Shown: positions 36,835 through 48,868, numbered from the stretch's first letter. The stretch is 64,000 nucleotides of DNA from Bradyrhizobium sp. ISRA464 (GCF_029910095.1 NZ_CP094526.1:4030001-4094000); one strand, 5' to 3'. Translations and numbers: made by a program. The notes: generated by a model not told the origin, from the sequence alone.

Positions 36835-37272
36835 GATCGATCTCCCACCCCTTCCGCTTCCCTTGGTCCCGAAGCGGCGACGCGAGCGCCCGCGCCATCC
36901 AATCAAACCTATACTCCGATTCAACCGAAAAGGCCGTCTCCCAAATGCCACACTCGCGGAAGAAGTTCGGTCTCGGCAAGACTATGATTTGTTTATATTT
37001 TTTCTGAGGCTCTGGCAGTTGGAGCGGCTTTTGCGGCGGAGCCGGCCTGCGATCCGTAACCAAGATTCTTGCTACGGCTGGTTGCGTGGAACAAAGCTGG
37101 AACATTTCGCCGGGCGATGCTATATGTGGGGATAACCGCTGAGTGGCCGTGCGAATGGCGGAGGCGGCGGGGCGGCGTCGGCGTATAGGGGCGTTCGACG
37201 CCTGCAGTAAGTGGCGAAGGTTGAGAGTGGCGGCCGATGTCCGGCCGCCCGGTTTTGAGTGGAGATGAAGCG
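36835..37272. other. Upstream region of the beta-barrel gene and ssb
   Basis: This 438-base divergent intergenic region has no gene I can support. It contains the ssb LexA box (37089-37103) and a TATATG (37121-37126) that could be the ssb -10 box. An AT-rich run at 36985-37005 lies nearer the beta-barrel gene. Confidence 0.55.
37089..37103 (+). promoter_or_regulatory. LexA (SOS) box of ssb
   Basis: GAAC (37089-37092), 7 bases, GAAC (37100-37103). It has the same form as the uvrA box and lies 17 bases upstream of TATATG, so bound LexA would cover the -35 region. Confidence 0.75.
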
Positions 37273-37761
37273 ATGGCGGGAAGCGTGAACAAGGTGATCC
37301 TGGTCGGAAACCTCGGCAAGGATCCGGAAATCCGGCGGACGCAGGACGGCCGTCCGATCGCAAACCTTTCCATCGCCACTTCGGAAACCTGGCGCGACAA
37401 GGGCACCGGCGAGCGCAAGGAAAAGACCGAGTGGCACCGCGTCGTGATCTTCAACGAGGGCCTCTGCAAGGTCGCCGAGCAGTACCTCAAGAAAGGCGCC
37501 AAGGTGTACATCGAGGGCCAGTTGCAGACCCGCAAATGGACCGACCAGAGCGGCGTCGAGAAGTACTCGACCGAGGTCGTGCTGCAGGGCTTCAACTCCA
37601 ACCTGACCATGCTCGACGGGCGCGGCGGCGGCGGAGGTGGCAGCTTCTCCGACGACGGCGGCAACGATTTTGGATCGGCCGGTCCGACAAGTTCGGCGCC
37701 GCGGCGCGCGGTCGCCGCCGGCAGCCGCAACAGCGACATGGACGACGACATCCCGTTCTGA
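37273..37761 (+). CDS. ssb: Single-stranded DNA-binding protein
   Basis: A 162-residue SSB. The OB-fold covers about residues 4-112 ([52 protein letters not shown]). A Gly-rich flexible linker follows. The acidic tip DDDIPF at the C-terminus recruits repair proteins. The start at 37273 has GGAG 9 bases upstream. The LexA box at 37089 suggests SOS control. Confidence 0.97.
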   Translation: MAGSVNKVILVGNLGKDPEIRRTQDGRPIANLSIATSETWRDKGTGERKEKTEWHRVVIFNEGLCKVAEQYLKKGAKVYIEGQLQTRKWTDQSGVEKYSTEVVLQGFNSNLTMLDGRGGGGGGSFSDDGGNDFGSAGPTSSAPRRAVAAGSRNSDMDDDIPF

Positions 37762-37866
37762 ACGGGATTGTCACCTTTCGAACAACCCTGTCAGGCGCAG
37801 TTCCGTGAAGATCGCTTCGCGGAACTGTGGCTTGATGTGTCGCGTTCGTATCCTCACGTCAGATAG

Positions 37867-37897
37867 CAATATATTAGGATAATCTATTGATATATTG
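37867..37897. promoter_or_regulatory. Inverted repeat CAATATAT-N15-ATATATTG
   Basis: Perfect 8-base arms (37867-37874 and 37890-37897) in an AT-rich block between ssb and the DUF2306 gene. It could bind a regulator or form a weak hairpin after ssb; there is no GC stem typical of a terminator. Confidence 0.4.
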
Positions 37898-37934
37898 AAC
37901 CTATTTCACGAAGCGGAGCGGTGAATTCTGCGCT

Positions 37935-37970
37935 TTGACAAAGGCCAATGTTAATGATATTTACATTGGC
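37935..37970 (+). promoter_or_regulatory. TTGACA promoter element with inverted repeat GCCAATGT-N11-ACATTGGC
   Basis: A perfect -35 box TTGACA (37935-37940) is followed by arms GCCAATGT (37944-37951) and ACATTGGC (37963-37970). The expected -10 position (37958-37963, TATTTA) falls inside the repeat. This looks like a repressor site over the promoter of the DUF2306 gene (start 38017). Confidence 0.5.
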
Positions 37971-38016
37971 GCGGCGGTAGCGACGTTGTTGCGGCCGGTA
38001 TTGAAGGCCTGCCACC

Positions 38017-38415
38017 ATGAGCCTTGCGCCTCTGCTCGACGCTGCTCCAGCGATCCCGTTCCATGCCTTTGCAGCGCTGGCCGCCTTTGTGCTTGGCTCC
38101 ATTCAGCTCGCCGCGCCCAAGGGCACGTTGCCGCACCGGACCCTGGGCTGGATCTGGGTGATCCTGATGCTGGTCGTGGCGCTGAGCTCGTTCTGGATCC
38201 ATCAGATCCGTCTGATGGGGCCGTGGAGCCCGATCCATCTGCTGTCGATCTTCACGCTGATGATGCTGGCGTTGGGAGTGGCAGCGGCGCGGACGCGCGA
38301 TGTTCGCCGTCACAAGTTCACGATGATCGGCATCTTCTTCGGCGCGCTGGTCATTGCCGGGCTGTTTACCTTGATGCCCGGACGCATCATGCACGCGGTG
38401 GTGCTTGGGCCGTGA
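38017..38415 (+). CDS. DUF2306 family membrane protein
   Basis: A 132-residue protein with four membrane helices: FHAFAALAAFVLGSIQLAAP, TLGWIWVILMLVVALSSFWI, LLSIFTLMMLALGVAAAR and IFFGALVIAGLFTLMPGR. The pattern of a His near the start, a basic loop PKGTLPHR and the ending PGRIMHAVV fits DUF2306, a family of small membrane proteins of unknown function. It has its own candidate promoter with a palindrome. Confidence 0.82.
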   Translation: MSLAPLLDAAPAIPFHAFAALAAFVLGSIQLAAPKGTLPHRTLGWIWVILMLVVALSSFWIHQIRLMGPWSPIHLLSIFTLMMLALGVAAARTRDVRRHKFTMIGIFFGALVIAGLFTLMPGRIMHAVVLGP

Positions 38416-38422
38416 GCAAAAG

Positions 38423-38487
38423 AAGCGAATAGCGAATGGCGAATAGCGAGTAGGGGACTGGGTTCCATTCGCTGTTCGCCACTCGCC
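38423..38487. repeat. GCGAATAGCGAATGG-type repeat with inverted partner
   Basis: GCGAATAGCGAATGGCGAAT (38424-38443) is a short tandem array of GCGAAT(A/G)(A/G)-like units, and CATTCGCTGTTCGCCACTCGCC downstream is a partial inverted copy (shown as the arms GCGAATGG and CCATTCGC). Such arrays are common between Bradyrhizobium genes. Confidence 0.55.
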
Positions 38488-38588
38488 GCACGCGTCTCGG
38501 ACCAGGGTGTCCTCGAATCCAGAGATCACCCCGTAAGTCCATGAAAAAACGAAGGGAAAAACGGCTTTCCGAAGCCGGGCGAGGGTGG

Positions 38589-38616
38589 TTTTCAGGTCTT
38601 CGATGCGCTATATGAT
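38589..38616 (+). promoter_or_regulatory. Candidate promoter of gyrA
   Basis: TTTTCA (38589-38594) and TATGAT (38611-38616) are 16 bases apart. The TTG start codon of gyrA is 30 bases after the -10 box. Confidence 0.45.
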
Positions 38617-38645
38617 TCTCCAGTAGAACTGACCGGATTTCCCCT

Positions 38646-41368
<2,723 letters not shown>

Positions 41369-41372
<4 letters not shown>

Positions 41373-42295
41373 GTGGCTGCGCGCCGACGAACTCCCGGCG
41401 CGCACCGCACATCCGAGATGAAATCTCCGATCTGCGCGATCGCGCCATGGGCTTCCGGCAGCACCGGGACAAAGAGCTGAAACACATGCGGCATTCGCGG
41501 CCAGATCGCCAGTCGGCTGCATGGATTCTCCCGTTTCAGCGCTCTGGCCATACGCACCGCGTCGTCCCTCAATATCTCATCGCTGCCGACTTGGATTAAA
41601 ACCGGCGGCAGCGCGGAGGGATCGCCATAAAGCGGCGACGCATACGGGGTGCGCGGATCGGCACCGGCGAGATAACGCCGCACAAATTCCGGAAGATCGT
41701 CGGCGTTCAACATCGGATCCGAGGCTGCATTCTCGATCAATGAAGGTCCGGTGAGGGCGAGATCGGTCCACGGCGACATCGCGACGGCCGCGTGAGGAAG
41801 CGGTTTACCCTCATCGCGCAGCTTCAACAGCAGGCACAGCGACAGTCCTGCGCCTGCCGAGTCCCCCATTACAAAGAGCTCGCTCGTGTCGGTCTTCCTC
41901 TCGGCGAGCCAGAGAAAGCCTGCAACTGCATCCTCCAGCGCGGCGGGGAACGGATGTTCAGGCGCCAGGCGGTATTCCAGCGCCCAGACACAGGCTTTGG
42001 TCGCATTGGCAATCCGCCAGGTGAAATGCCGATAATAGATTGGCGCGCCAGAAATGTAGGCTCCGCCGTGGAGATAGAGCACGTTGCGCTGCGGCCGCGA
42101 CGCTGGTGTCGTGATCCGATGAAATCTGATTGGACCGGCCTGAACCTCAACCGTTTCCGTGCTGCCGGGCGGGCGCGGTACCCATCGCTCCATACGACGC
42201 ATGTTGCTTCGCCAGACTTCGACATCGAAGGGCTCGCTTCCCCGCTTCAGCAACATGCGGAGACCCCAGCGCAGCATTTCGGCGCGCAGGCTCAT
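41369..42295 (-). CDS. Alpha/beta-hydrolase, hormone-sensitive-lipase-like esterase
   Basis: A 308-residue esterase. The oxyanion motif HGGAY is in [12 protein letters not shown]; the nucleophile is in GDSAGAG; the acid is in [10 protein letters not shown]; the His is in PRMPHVFQ. These define the HSL/type IV ester-hydrolase family, with short acyl esters as likely substrates. There is no signal peptide. It is the last gene of a reverse-strand operon: the ABC ATPase ends 15 bases before its start. Co-transcription with an acyltransferase suggests work on acylated molecules. Confidence 0.9.
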
Positions 42296-42310
42296 GATGC
42301 GCCTATCGGC

Positions 42311-43045
42311 TCACGGCCTGAACGCGACTGCCTTCGGCATGCGCAGGCGCTCCGGCCCGCCGGATTCTTCGTTGACGAGCCGGCCGTCCTCGATCTCGAC
42401 GATCCGATCCGCGAAGGGAACGATGCGCGGGTCATGGGTCACCACCAGCACGGCTCTTTGTCGCTCGTGCGCGGCATCGGCGAGGATGCGCATGATCGTT
42501 CGACCGTTGTCGCCGTCGAGCGCAGCTGTCGGTTCGTCGGCGAGAATGATGGAGGGATTGGCGACGAAGGCGCGCGCGATTGCGACCCGCTGTTGCTCGC
42601 CGCCGCTGAGTTCCATCGGCAGAGTATCCGCCTTCTGTTCGAGTCCGACCTTGCTGAGCGCCTCCCGTGCTTTTTTTGCCGCGCGCCTGCCATGCTCGCC
42701 GCGAATGTCCAGCGCGAGCTGCACGTTCTGCGCCGCCGTCAACGTCGGAAACAGATGATAGGACTGGAAGACGAAGCCGATATGGTTGCGCCGAATCCGG
42801 GCGAGGGCTTCCTTGTCGGAATTGGAAGTGGATGTACCGCACACGGTGAGGGTACCTGCGGTCGGTGCCAGCATGCATCCCAAGACGAGCAGCAGCGTGG
42901 TCTTGCCGCTGCCGGACGGTCCCATCAGCAATGTGAGCTCATCGCGCCGCAGCGACAGGTCGACGCCGCGGAGCGCCTGCACCTTGCCGGCACCGCGGCC
43001 AAGCGTCTTCCTGATGCTCCTGGCTTCGAGGATGATTTTGCTCAT
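42311..43045 (-). CDS. ABC transporter ATPase, LolD/MacB type
   Basis: A 244-residue ATPase. Walker A GPSGSGKTTLL (about residues 42-52), Q-loop FQSYHLFPTL, signature LSGGEQQRVAIARA, Walker B IILADEPTAALD and the switch His in VVTHDPRI are all present. This set is typical of the subfamily that drives FtsX-type permeases (LolD, MacB, DevA). The start overlaps the permease stop (ATGA), so the two are coupled. An N-terminal extension to 43153 is ignored because it crosses the permease. Confidence 0.93.
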   Translation of the reverse strand: MSKIILEARSIRKTLGRGAGKVQALRGVDLSLRRDELTLLMGPSGSGKTTLLLVLGCMLAPTAGTLTVCGTSTSNSDKEALARIRRNHIGFVFQSYHLFPTLTAAQNVQLALDIRGEHGRRAAKKAREALSKVGLEQKADTLPMELSGGEQQRVAIARAFVANPSIILADEPTAALDGDNGRTIMRILADAAHERQRAVLVVTHDPRIVPFADRIVEIEDGRLVNEESGGPERLRMPKAVAFRP

Positions 43046-44175
43046 CGCATGAACACCGTTGCTGGATCTATGCGGATCACGCGCACGATCGCCGCCACGG
43101 CGGAAGCCACGCACATGACCACCGTCAGGGTAAACAATCCCGCGATCAGCCATGGCGTGATGACGATCGGCAGTGCACTCTTTGCAGTCACCTCAACGAC
43201 CACGGCGCCGATCGCGGCGGCGATGACGAATCCAATCACCGCATTGAGCAGTGCCTGGTAGATGATGACCCTGTAGATATAGCCGTTCGACGAACCCATC
43301 GCACGCAGCGTGGCGAACTCGCTCAGATGATCCTTTGTGCTCGAATAGAGGGTTTGCGCGACGATCACGGTGCCGACGATTACGCCGAGCAGCGCGCCGG
43401 CAAACAATGCTGCGCCGGCCCCGGTCCCGAACAGCCAGAACGAACGGCTGCGGTCACGGAATTCGTCCGATGTGAGCACCTCGGCATCGCCGACCTGTGC
43501 GCGGACGGCTCGCAAGACCTTGTCTCGATCTGCATCCGGCTCGAGGCGAACGAGCAGATTACTGGCGCGGTCGGGAGGGGTTCCGGTGTAGGTGCGGGCG
43601 CTTTTCAGATCGACGAATACATAGGGAGTCGTGGTGAAGGAGCGGATTCCATCGGTCAAGGCCACAGCCTTGACGCGGCGGCCTCGGATTTGTGCGGTCG
43701 ATCCGATTTTCACGTCACCGAGCCGGTCGTGGTATGAGCGATCGACGACGACAGTACCCGGCTGCGACAGCGCCCGGACGTCGCCCTCGACCACGTTCCA
43801 CGGCTGCATGGCGCCATCACGCAAATCGGCGCCCACGACAAACACGGGCGTCATCTCGCCGCTATCGAGCCGCCAGTCCGAGAAGCCGATGACCAGCGGG
43901 ACCGCCGACGCGACGCCATCGACTTGGGCGACCTTGTCGCGCAGCTTGGGATCCAGCAGCGAGGGATCCTCGAAACATTTCGCGCCCTTCGGCAATACCC
44001 ACAGATCGGCAGAAGCATGGTCGATCATTGTCGTCACCATGCGACCGAACCCCAGGAATAACCCCATCTGGATCATCACGAGCACGACCGAAAACACGAT
44101 CCCGACAAGCGTTGCGACAAAGCGCAGCCGGTCGTGGAAGAGATTGCGGGACGCGAGCGTTAGGACCAGCGACAT
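43042..44175 (-). CDS. FtsX/MacB-DevC-type ABC transporter permease
   Basis: A 377-residue permease with one N-terminal helix (LRFVATLVGIVFSVVLVMIQM), a large periplasmic domain (about residues 45-250), and three C-terminal helices. The layout matches DevC/MacB mechanotransmission permeases. These normally work with a membrane-fusion (HlyD/DevB) partner, which is not encoded next to it. The ATG at 44175 starts 10 bases after the acyltransferase stop; a GTG at 44211 is in frame but lies inside the upstream gene. Cargo is unknown. Confidence 0.9.
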   Translation of the reverse strand: MSLVLTLASRNLFHDRLRFVATLVGIVFSVVLVMIQMGLFLGFGRMVTTMIDHASADLWVLPKGAKCFEDPSLLDPKLRDKVAQVDGVASAVPLVIGFSDWRLDSGEMTPVFVVGADLRDGAMQPWNVVEGDVRALSQPGTVVVDRSYHDRLGDVKIGSTAQIRGRRVKAVALTDGIRSFTTTPYVFVDLKSARTYTGTPPDRASNLLVRLEPDADRDKVLRAVRAQVGDAEVLTSDEFRDRSRSFWLFGTGAGAALFAGALLGVIVGTVIVAQTLYSSTKDHLSEFATLRAMGSSNGYIYRVIIYQALLNAVIGFVIAAAIGAVVVEVTAKSALPIVITPWLIAGLFTLTVVMCVASAVAAIVRVIRIDPATVFMR

Positions 44176-44185
44176 GCGCGCACCA

Positions 44186-45409
44186 TCATCGTGGTTGATT
44201 TGCGATAGCACTCTTGACCGGCGGTTCGGCGTGCCGGCGGGCTAACGGCTTCGCTCCCGCCTTGACCATGCTGCTTGCGGCCCAACTGAGCGCGAGCGCA
44301 GCGACAAAGACGAGTCCCGCCTTGACGACGGCATTCAGGTCTGCGGCAAGCAGCAAATATTGCAGCCACAGCACGAAGACATAATGCACGATGTAGATGC
44401 CGTAGGCGTTGGTCGAAAGACTGTCGAGGACGCCTGCACGTGCGCGCAGCAAGGCCAGCGAGATCGCAACAAAGGCGAGAACGCCGGTGGCGCAGGCAAA
44501 GGGGAAAGCGAGCGCCGCAGCCAGGCGATACGGCAGCGGGCTGGCGTTCCAGTCAGGCAGGGTCAATGATGTAAGCCCGCCCCAAAGCGCAAAGCAGCCG
44601 ATCGCTGCGGCAAGCCAGGCCAACCAATGCCGAGCAACGGGTCCGTCGCAGCGGAGCACGCTGCGATCGCAGCCATGACTGCCGATGGCAAATGCGGTGA
44701 GGAAATAGATGAGATAGTGCAGCGGGCGACTGAGTTGGAACGAGAACGGACCGAGAAAGGTCCACTCCCACGGCGTGAAGATCATCGCCAACGGAACGTA
44801 GGCCACGACAGAAAGGCCAGTCAGGCCTGCAAAGAACAACAGCGGACGGTCGTTGCAGCTCGCAACGAGGCCACTCGCGGCATGTCGCCACGACGGCGCG
44901 AGCCCTTGCAGCGCGGCAGCAAGAATGCCGAGCAGCAGAAGCTGCCACAGGAACCATTGCGGGCCCGTGGGCCACATCGGCAATGCACGCCAGTGCTGCC
45001 AGAACGCCTCGACCGACGGGTCCGCCGCGGTTACCCGATAGGATGCGTAATAGGCGAGCGGGCTCAGAATGGCGGCAGCGAGGGCGAAGGGCACTCCAAT
45101 TCGCCAGCATCGCTCCGCGAGGTAAGCAACACTCCCCTTGCGGATCAGGCTTTGCGGTGTGAACAGGCCCGCCATGAAGAACATCAGCGACATCAGGCTG
45201 ATGTCCTGCCACGCGCAAAACAAGTCGAACCCGAACCAGCGCTCGCGGTCGATGATCGGAAATGCGATCCAGCGATAGGGTGGGGTATCGAAGGCGAAGG
45301 GGTGCGCTGGTTGCGACGCAAGGTAGGGAAGCGCCGAATGAAAGGCCACCACGATCAAGATGACCACAGCGCGCAAGTTACTGAAGGCAACGTTGACGCC
45401 TGAACTCAT
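44186..45409 (-). CDS. Acyltransferase 3 family membrane protein (MdoC-like)
   Basis: A 407-residue membrane protein with about ten helices. It fits the acyltransferase-3 family, whose members transfer acetyl or succinyl groups to sugars and lipids across the inner membrane. Early segments are FSNLRAVVILIVVAFHSALPY with the family's H, and MSLMFFMAGLFTPQSL with the R/K-containing loop that follows. The first gene of the reverse-strand operon acyltransferase-permease-ATPase-esterase. Substrate is not readable; an envelope lipid or glycan would fit. Confidence 0.85.
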   Translation of the reverse strand: MSSGVNVAFSNLRAVVILIVVAFHSALPYLASQPAHPFAFDTPPYRWIAFPIIDRERWFGFDLFCAWQDISLMSLMFFMAGLFTPQSLIRKGSVAYLAERCWRIGVPFALAAAILSPLAYYASYRVTAADPSVEAFWQHWRALPMWPTGPQWFLWQLLLLGILAAALQGLAPSWRHAASGLVASCNDRPLLFFAGLTGLSVVAYVPLAMIFTPWEWTFLGPFSFQLSRPLHYLIYFLTAFAIGSHGCDRSVLRCDGPVARHWLAWLAAAIGCFALWGGLTSLTLPDWNASPLPYRLAAALAFPFACATGVLAFVAISLALLRARAGVLDSLSTNAYGIYIVHYVFVLWLQYLLLAADLNAVVKAGLVFVAALALSWAASSMVKAGAKPLARRHAEPPVKSAIANQPR

Positions 45410-45710
45410 GTGGCGGTGACAGCCGAGATGGAAAGTCCGAGTTCAACCGCCGGGCAGTTCGACTTGTTCCTATTTGGCGGCAATTCAGGAGCCGCGTGCC
45501 GGTCGCCCACGTCGAGCGCAGCGGAACCTCAGGATACCCCGTGTTCGCCGTTCGCCTAGTCCAGCGAGCGCTCCAGTCCGTTTGTGTGATCGGCCAGCCT
45601 GTCGGGCTGGCCGGTCTGGGCCATCCAGCACCAGAGCTCCAGCGTGCTAGGCCGGTTTCAGCGACAACGGCGCGTCGTCGGACATGCACTTCCGTTCCGG
45701 GGGGCAGTCG
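45410..45710. other. Region without a supported gene, with hairpin at 45592-45612
   Basis: An 8-bp stem GGCCAGCC/GGCTGGCC (45592-45599 with 45605-45612) with a 5-base loop stands alone without a T-run. A reverse frame across 45378-45689 has odd Trp/Arg-rich content and no ribosome site. It may be a decayed gene end. I could not identify a promoter for the acyltransferase operon, though it should lie near 45410-45500. Confidence 0.4.
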
Positions 45711-45793
45711 GGTAGCCGGATGTCGCGAAGCGAAATCCGGGGGGCAACACGGCGTAGCTTTCCCGGGTTACGCTTCGCTCCACCCGGGCTACA
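45711..45793. repeat. Interspersed palindromic repeat (GTAGCCGGATG...CACCCGGGCTAC)
   Basis: Two hairpin segments: GCCGGATGTCGCGAAGCGAAATCCGG (arms CCGGAT/ATCCGG) and CCCGGGTTACGCTTCGCTCCACCCGGG (arms CCCGGGT/ACCCGGG). The family is the same as at 491-609, 27510-27596 and 30335-30412. It lies just downstream of kup. Confidence 0.68.
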
Positions 45794-45805
45794 CAGCACC
45801 TGGAG

Positions 45806-47719
45806 TTAGATCTCGATTTCCGTGCCGAACTCCACGACCTGTCCGGTCGGCACGCCGAAGAACGCGGCGGTGCGCTCGGCGTTGCGCTGCAGGAACGCGA
45901 ACAGTCCTTCCCGCCACACCCACATGCCCGGGACGTCCTCGCGCGGGATGATGGTCTCGCGGCCGATGTAGTAGGTCACGTCGGATAGCTCGATCCCGGG
46001 CAGCTTGCCCTGCCTGCAGGCGAGCTTCAGGCCCTCATAGATCGTCGGATACTGCATGAAGCCGTAATGCAGGATGATCCGCGTGATGCCCGGGATGATC
46101 TCGATCACCTCGGCCCGACCATCGTCGGAGATCCGCGGCAGCTCCTCGATCTGCACGGTGACCAGCAGCACGCGCTGGTGCAGCACGTGATTGTGCTTGA
46201 CGAATTGCGTCAGCGCCAGCGGCACGCCCTTGGGCGCCGACGCCAGGAATACGGCGGTGCCCGGCAGGCGGCTCTGGCACTTGTTGATCGCGGTCTCGAT
46301 CAAATCCTCTTCCGGCTGGCGCAGCTTGGCGCGCGCCTTTTCGACCAGCTTCACGCCGCCGCGCCAGGTCAGCATCAGGAACGCCACGGCGGCGGCGAGC
46401 AGCAGCGGGAACCAGCCGCCTTCGAACAGCTTGGCCGAATTCGCCGCGAAGAAGATCGTGTCGATGACGAAGAAAAAGCCGTTCACCGCGATCACGAGGA
46501 TCGGCGAATACCCCCACTGGATCGCGACCAGTGCCGCGAGCAGCGTGGTGATCGCCATCAGGAGCGACACGGCGATGCCGTAGGCGCCGGCGAGCGCGTC
46601 CGACGTGCCGAAAGCCAGCACTGCGCCGAGCGTTGCGGCGGCGAGCAGCCAGTTCACCAGCGGCACGTAGATCTGCCCGATCGCATCGCTCGTGGTGTGC
46701 TCGATATGCATGCGCGGCAGGAAGCCGAGCTGGATCGACTGCTGGGTCAACGAGAACACGCCCGAGATGATCGCCTGCGAGGCGATTACGGTGGCGACGG
46801 TGGCGAGCAGGACCATCGGATAATGCGCCCAGTCGGGAGCGAGCTGGAAGAACGGGTTGTCGGCCGAGGTCGGGTCGTTGATCAATTCGCCCGCCTGACC
46901 GAAATAGTTCAGCACCAGCGCCGGCAGGCAGACCGCGAACCAGGCGAGGCGGATCGGGAAACGGCCGAAATGCCCCATGTCGGCATACATCGCCTCGCCG
47001 CCGGTGACGGCGAGGAAGGCGGCGCCGAGAATGGCGAAGCTGATATGGAAGTCCTGGTGGATCAGGAAGTCGAACGCATAGAACGGGCTGAGCGCAACCA
47101 GCACGCTCGGGGCCTTGACGATGCCGTGGATGCCGAGCGCGGCCAGTACCGCAAACCAGCCGAGCATCACCGGGCCGAAGATCCGGCCGATGAAGCCCGT
47201 GCCTTGCTTCTGCATCACGAACAGGCCGACCAGGATGACGACGGTGAGCGGCACCACGGCGGGCGCCAGCGACGGGGCATCGACTTTCAGGCCTTCAATC
47301 GCCGATAGCACCGAGATGGCCGGGGTGATCGCGCCGTCGCCATAGAGCAGGGCGGCGCCGACCAGGCCGACGATCAGGAGCTGGGCGCGCCAGGTGCCGG
47401 GCGCGGCGTTGCGCGCCGACAGCAAGGCCAGCAGCGCGACGATGCCCCCTTCGCCGCGGTTGTCCGCGCGCAGGATCAGCATCGCGTATTTGAGCGAGAT
47501 GATGAGAATCAACGCCCACAGGATCAGCGAGACCACGCCGAGGACGGCGTCCTGGGTGAGGGCTCCGCCATGGGCGGCGGCCCTGGCCGCTTCCTTCAGG
47601 GCGTAGAGGGGGCTGGTACCGATGTCGCCGTAGACGACGCCAAGTGCGCCGAGCGTTGTCGCGACCGGCAGCGGGCTCGGATGGCGGTCGGAGGAAACGA
47701 TGGCGGGCGTACTGGTCAC
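45806..47719 (-). CDS. kup: Low-affinity potassium transporter Kup
   Basis: A 637-residue K+:H+ symporter of the inner membrane. The N-terminus has the family motif VVYGDIGTSPLYALKEA. About twelve helices follow, then a soluble C-terminal domain. Characteristic segments are GEGGIVALLALL, DGAITPAISVLSAIEGL and ERTAAFFGVPTGQVVEFGTEIEI at the end. The start is the GTG at 47719 (STPAIVSSD) with GGGGGA 8 bases upstream; an extension to 47800 has no ribosome site. It may be one of several kup copies usual in Bradyrhizobium. Confidence 0.95.
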   Translation of the reverse strand: MTSTPAIVSSDRHPSPLPVATTLGALGVVYGDIGTSPLYALKEAARAAAHGGALTQDAVLGVVSLILWALILIISLKYAMLILRADNRGEGGIVALLALLSARNAAPGTWRAQLLIVGLVGAALLYGDGAITPAISVLSAIEGLKVDAPSLAPAVVPLTVVILVGLFVMQKQGTGFIGRIFGPVMLGWFAVLAALGIHGIVKAPSVLVALSPFYAFDFLIHQDFHISFAILGAAFLAVTGGEAMYADMGHFGRFPIRLAWFAVCLPALVLNYFGQAGELINDPTSADNPFFQLAPDWAHYPMVLLATVATVIASQAIISGVFSLTQQSIQLGFLPRMHIEHTTSDAIGQIYVPLVNWLLAAATLGAVLAFGTSDALAGAYGIAVSLLMAITTLLAALVAIQWGYSPILVIAVNGFFFVIDTIFFAANSAKLFEGGWFPLLLAAAVAFLMLTWRGGVKLVEKARAKLRQPEEDLIETAINKCQSRLPGTAVFLASAPKGVPLALTQFVKHNHVLHQRVLLVTVQIEELPRISDDGRAEVIEIIPGITRIILHYGFMQYPTIYEGLKLACRQGKLPGIELSDVTYYIGRETIIPREDVPGMWVWREGLFAFLQRNAERTAAFFGVPTGQVVEFGTEIEI

Positions 47720-47844
47720 GTGCAAATCCCCCGATGCCGCGCGCCCGACCGGAACATCCGGCGGGCGCGTTAGACGATAGTCTGCGACGAGACGTCGCAA
47801 ATTTCCATGGGATTTGCGTGACAGAGCAGAGGACGCCCGGCCGA

Positions 47845-48102
47845 CTACGGCGAGCGCGGGGCGGTGACGAGGCGGGCTTCACGAACCGACAGCTTGCTGC
47901 CGGCGGTGCGCAGGCAGGATGCCTCGAAGTTGGGCCAGGCCTGCTGCGAGCAGTCCTTGCCGACCGGATGGATGTCGAGGCGGTCGCCCTTGGCCAGCGG
48001 CTGCGGGGTGCTGGCTGCGACCTGCGGGGCAAAGCCGGGAAGAACGGTGAGCGCCGCGGCAATGAACGCGGCAACAGCGATAGCGGAAAGTGCCTTGATC
48101 AT
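47845..48102 (-). CDS. Small periplasmic protein, unknown function
   Basis: An 85-residue protein. The signal peptide (MIKALSAIAVAAFIAAALTV, cleavage near VAAS) is followed by a short domain with GKDCSQQAWPNFEASCLR, a pair of Cys residues around a WP motif that recurs in small rhizobial exported proteins. AGGGA precedes the ATG at 48102. No named family. Confidence 0.72.
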   Translation of the reverse strand: MIKALSAIAVAAFIAAALTVLPGFAPQVAASTPQPLAKGDRLDIHPVGKDCSQQAWPNFEASCLRTAGSKLSVREARLVTAPRSP

Positions 48103-48370
48103 GACGGTCCCTGTGATCGGGCCCCCCCGGGCCCGTCGTTTCGTTGTCCAAGCTGTACCGGCCGCACGTTTCCTCGTGTCTTCGCCACGTGGGAAAATGG
48201 TTTCGTCACCGGCCGGTTTTGTTTCGTCCGCCACCGGCTGACGAAACATTCGGCCTGATAAAGGCTGGGATGCCAGGGCTGGTTCACTGGCCGAGGCGAA
48301 ATAAAGGGGGACCGGGGTCCCTGGAACCGGGCCGGCTTGCCGGGCAAGGCAGGGCGGGTTAGAGGGGACC

Positions 48371-48868
48371 ATGACCCGCATCGCGCTTTATCCCGGCTCC
48401 TTCGATCCTGTCACCAACGGCCACCTGGATGTGGTCCGGCAGGCCGTCAAACTTTGCGACCGCCTGGTCGTCGCCGTGGCCGTCCACGCCGGCAAGAAGC
48501 CGCTGTTCTCGACCGAGGAGCGGCTCAAGATGCTGCGCGAGGAGTGCGGCCCGATCGCCCAGAAGGCGGGCTGCGCCTTCGATTGCACGACCTACGACAA
48601 TCTCACCGTGACGGCGGCGCGGAAGCTCGGCGCGAACATCATGATTCGCGGCCTGCGCGACGGCACCGATCTCGACTATGAGATGCAGCTTGCGGGCATG
48701 AACGAGGCCATGGCGCCCGAGGTGCACACCGTGTTCGTTCCGGCATCGGTCGCGGTCCGCCCGATCACCGCCACACTGGTGCGCCAAATCGCCCAGATGG
48801 GCGGCGACTTCTCTGCATTCGTGCCGTCATCAGTCGCCGCTAGCCTGAAGGCCAAATTCGCCGGCTGA
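48371..48868 (+). CDS. coaD: Phosphopantetheine adenylyltransferase
   Basis: A 165-residue enzyme that joins ATP and 4'-phosphopantetheine to dephospho-CoA, the fourth step of CoA synthesis. The nucleotidyl-transferase motif [10 protein letters not shown] (residues 9-18), the substrate loop [12 protein letters not shown] and [12 protein letters not shown] near the end are characteristic; the usual ISSxxVR is ITATLVR here. The first of a forward cluster coaD - cyclophilin - TonB-like - cyclophilin - queA. Confidence 0.96.
   Translation: MTRIALYPGSFDPVTNGHLDVVRQAVKLCDRLVVAVAVHAGKKPLFSTEERLKMLREECGPIAQKAGCAFDCTTYDNLTVTAARKLGANIMIRGLRDGTDLDYEMQLAGMNEAMAPEVHTVFVPASVAVRPITATLVRQIAQMGGDFSAFVPSSVAASLKAKFAG

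Noticed and set aside
38505..38540. Segment resembling a tRNA T-arm (TCGAATCC)
   Set aside because: No acceptor stem, anticodon arm or other tRNA parts can be folded around it.
45378..45689. Reverse frame after the repeat near kup
   Set aside because: Trp/Arg/Thr-rich, no ribosome site, overlaps the acyltransferase start; probably a chance frame across a hairpin region.
46067..47308. Forward frame of 413 codons opposite kup
   Set aside because: Composition is typical of a shadow frame and kup membrane helices explain the coding signal on the other strand.
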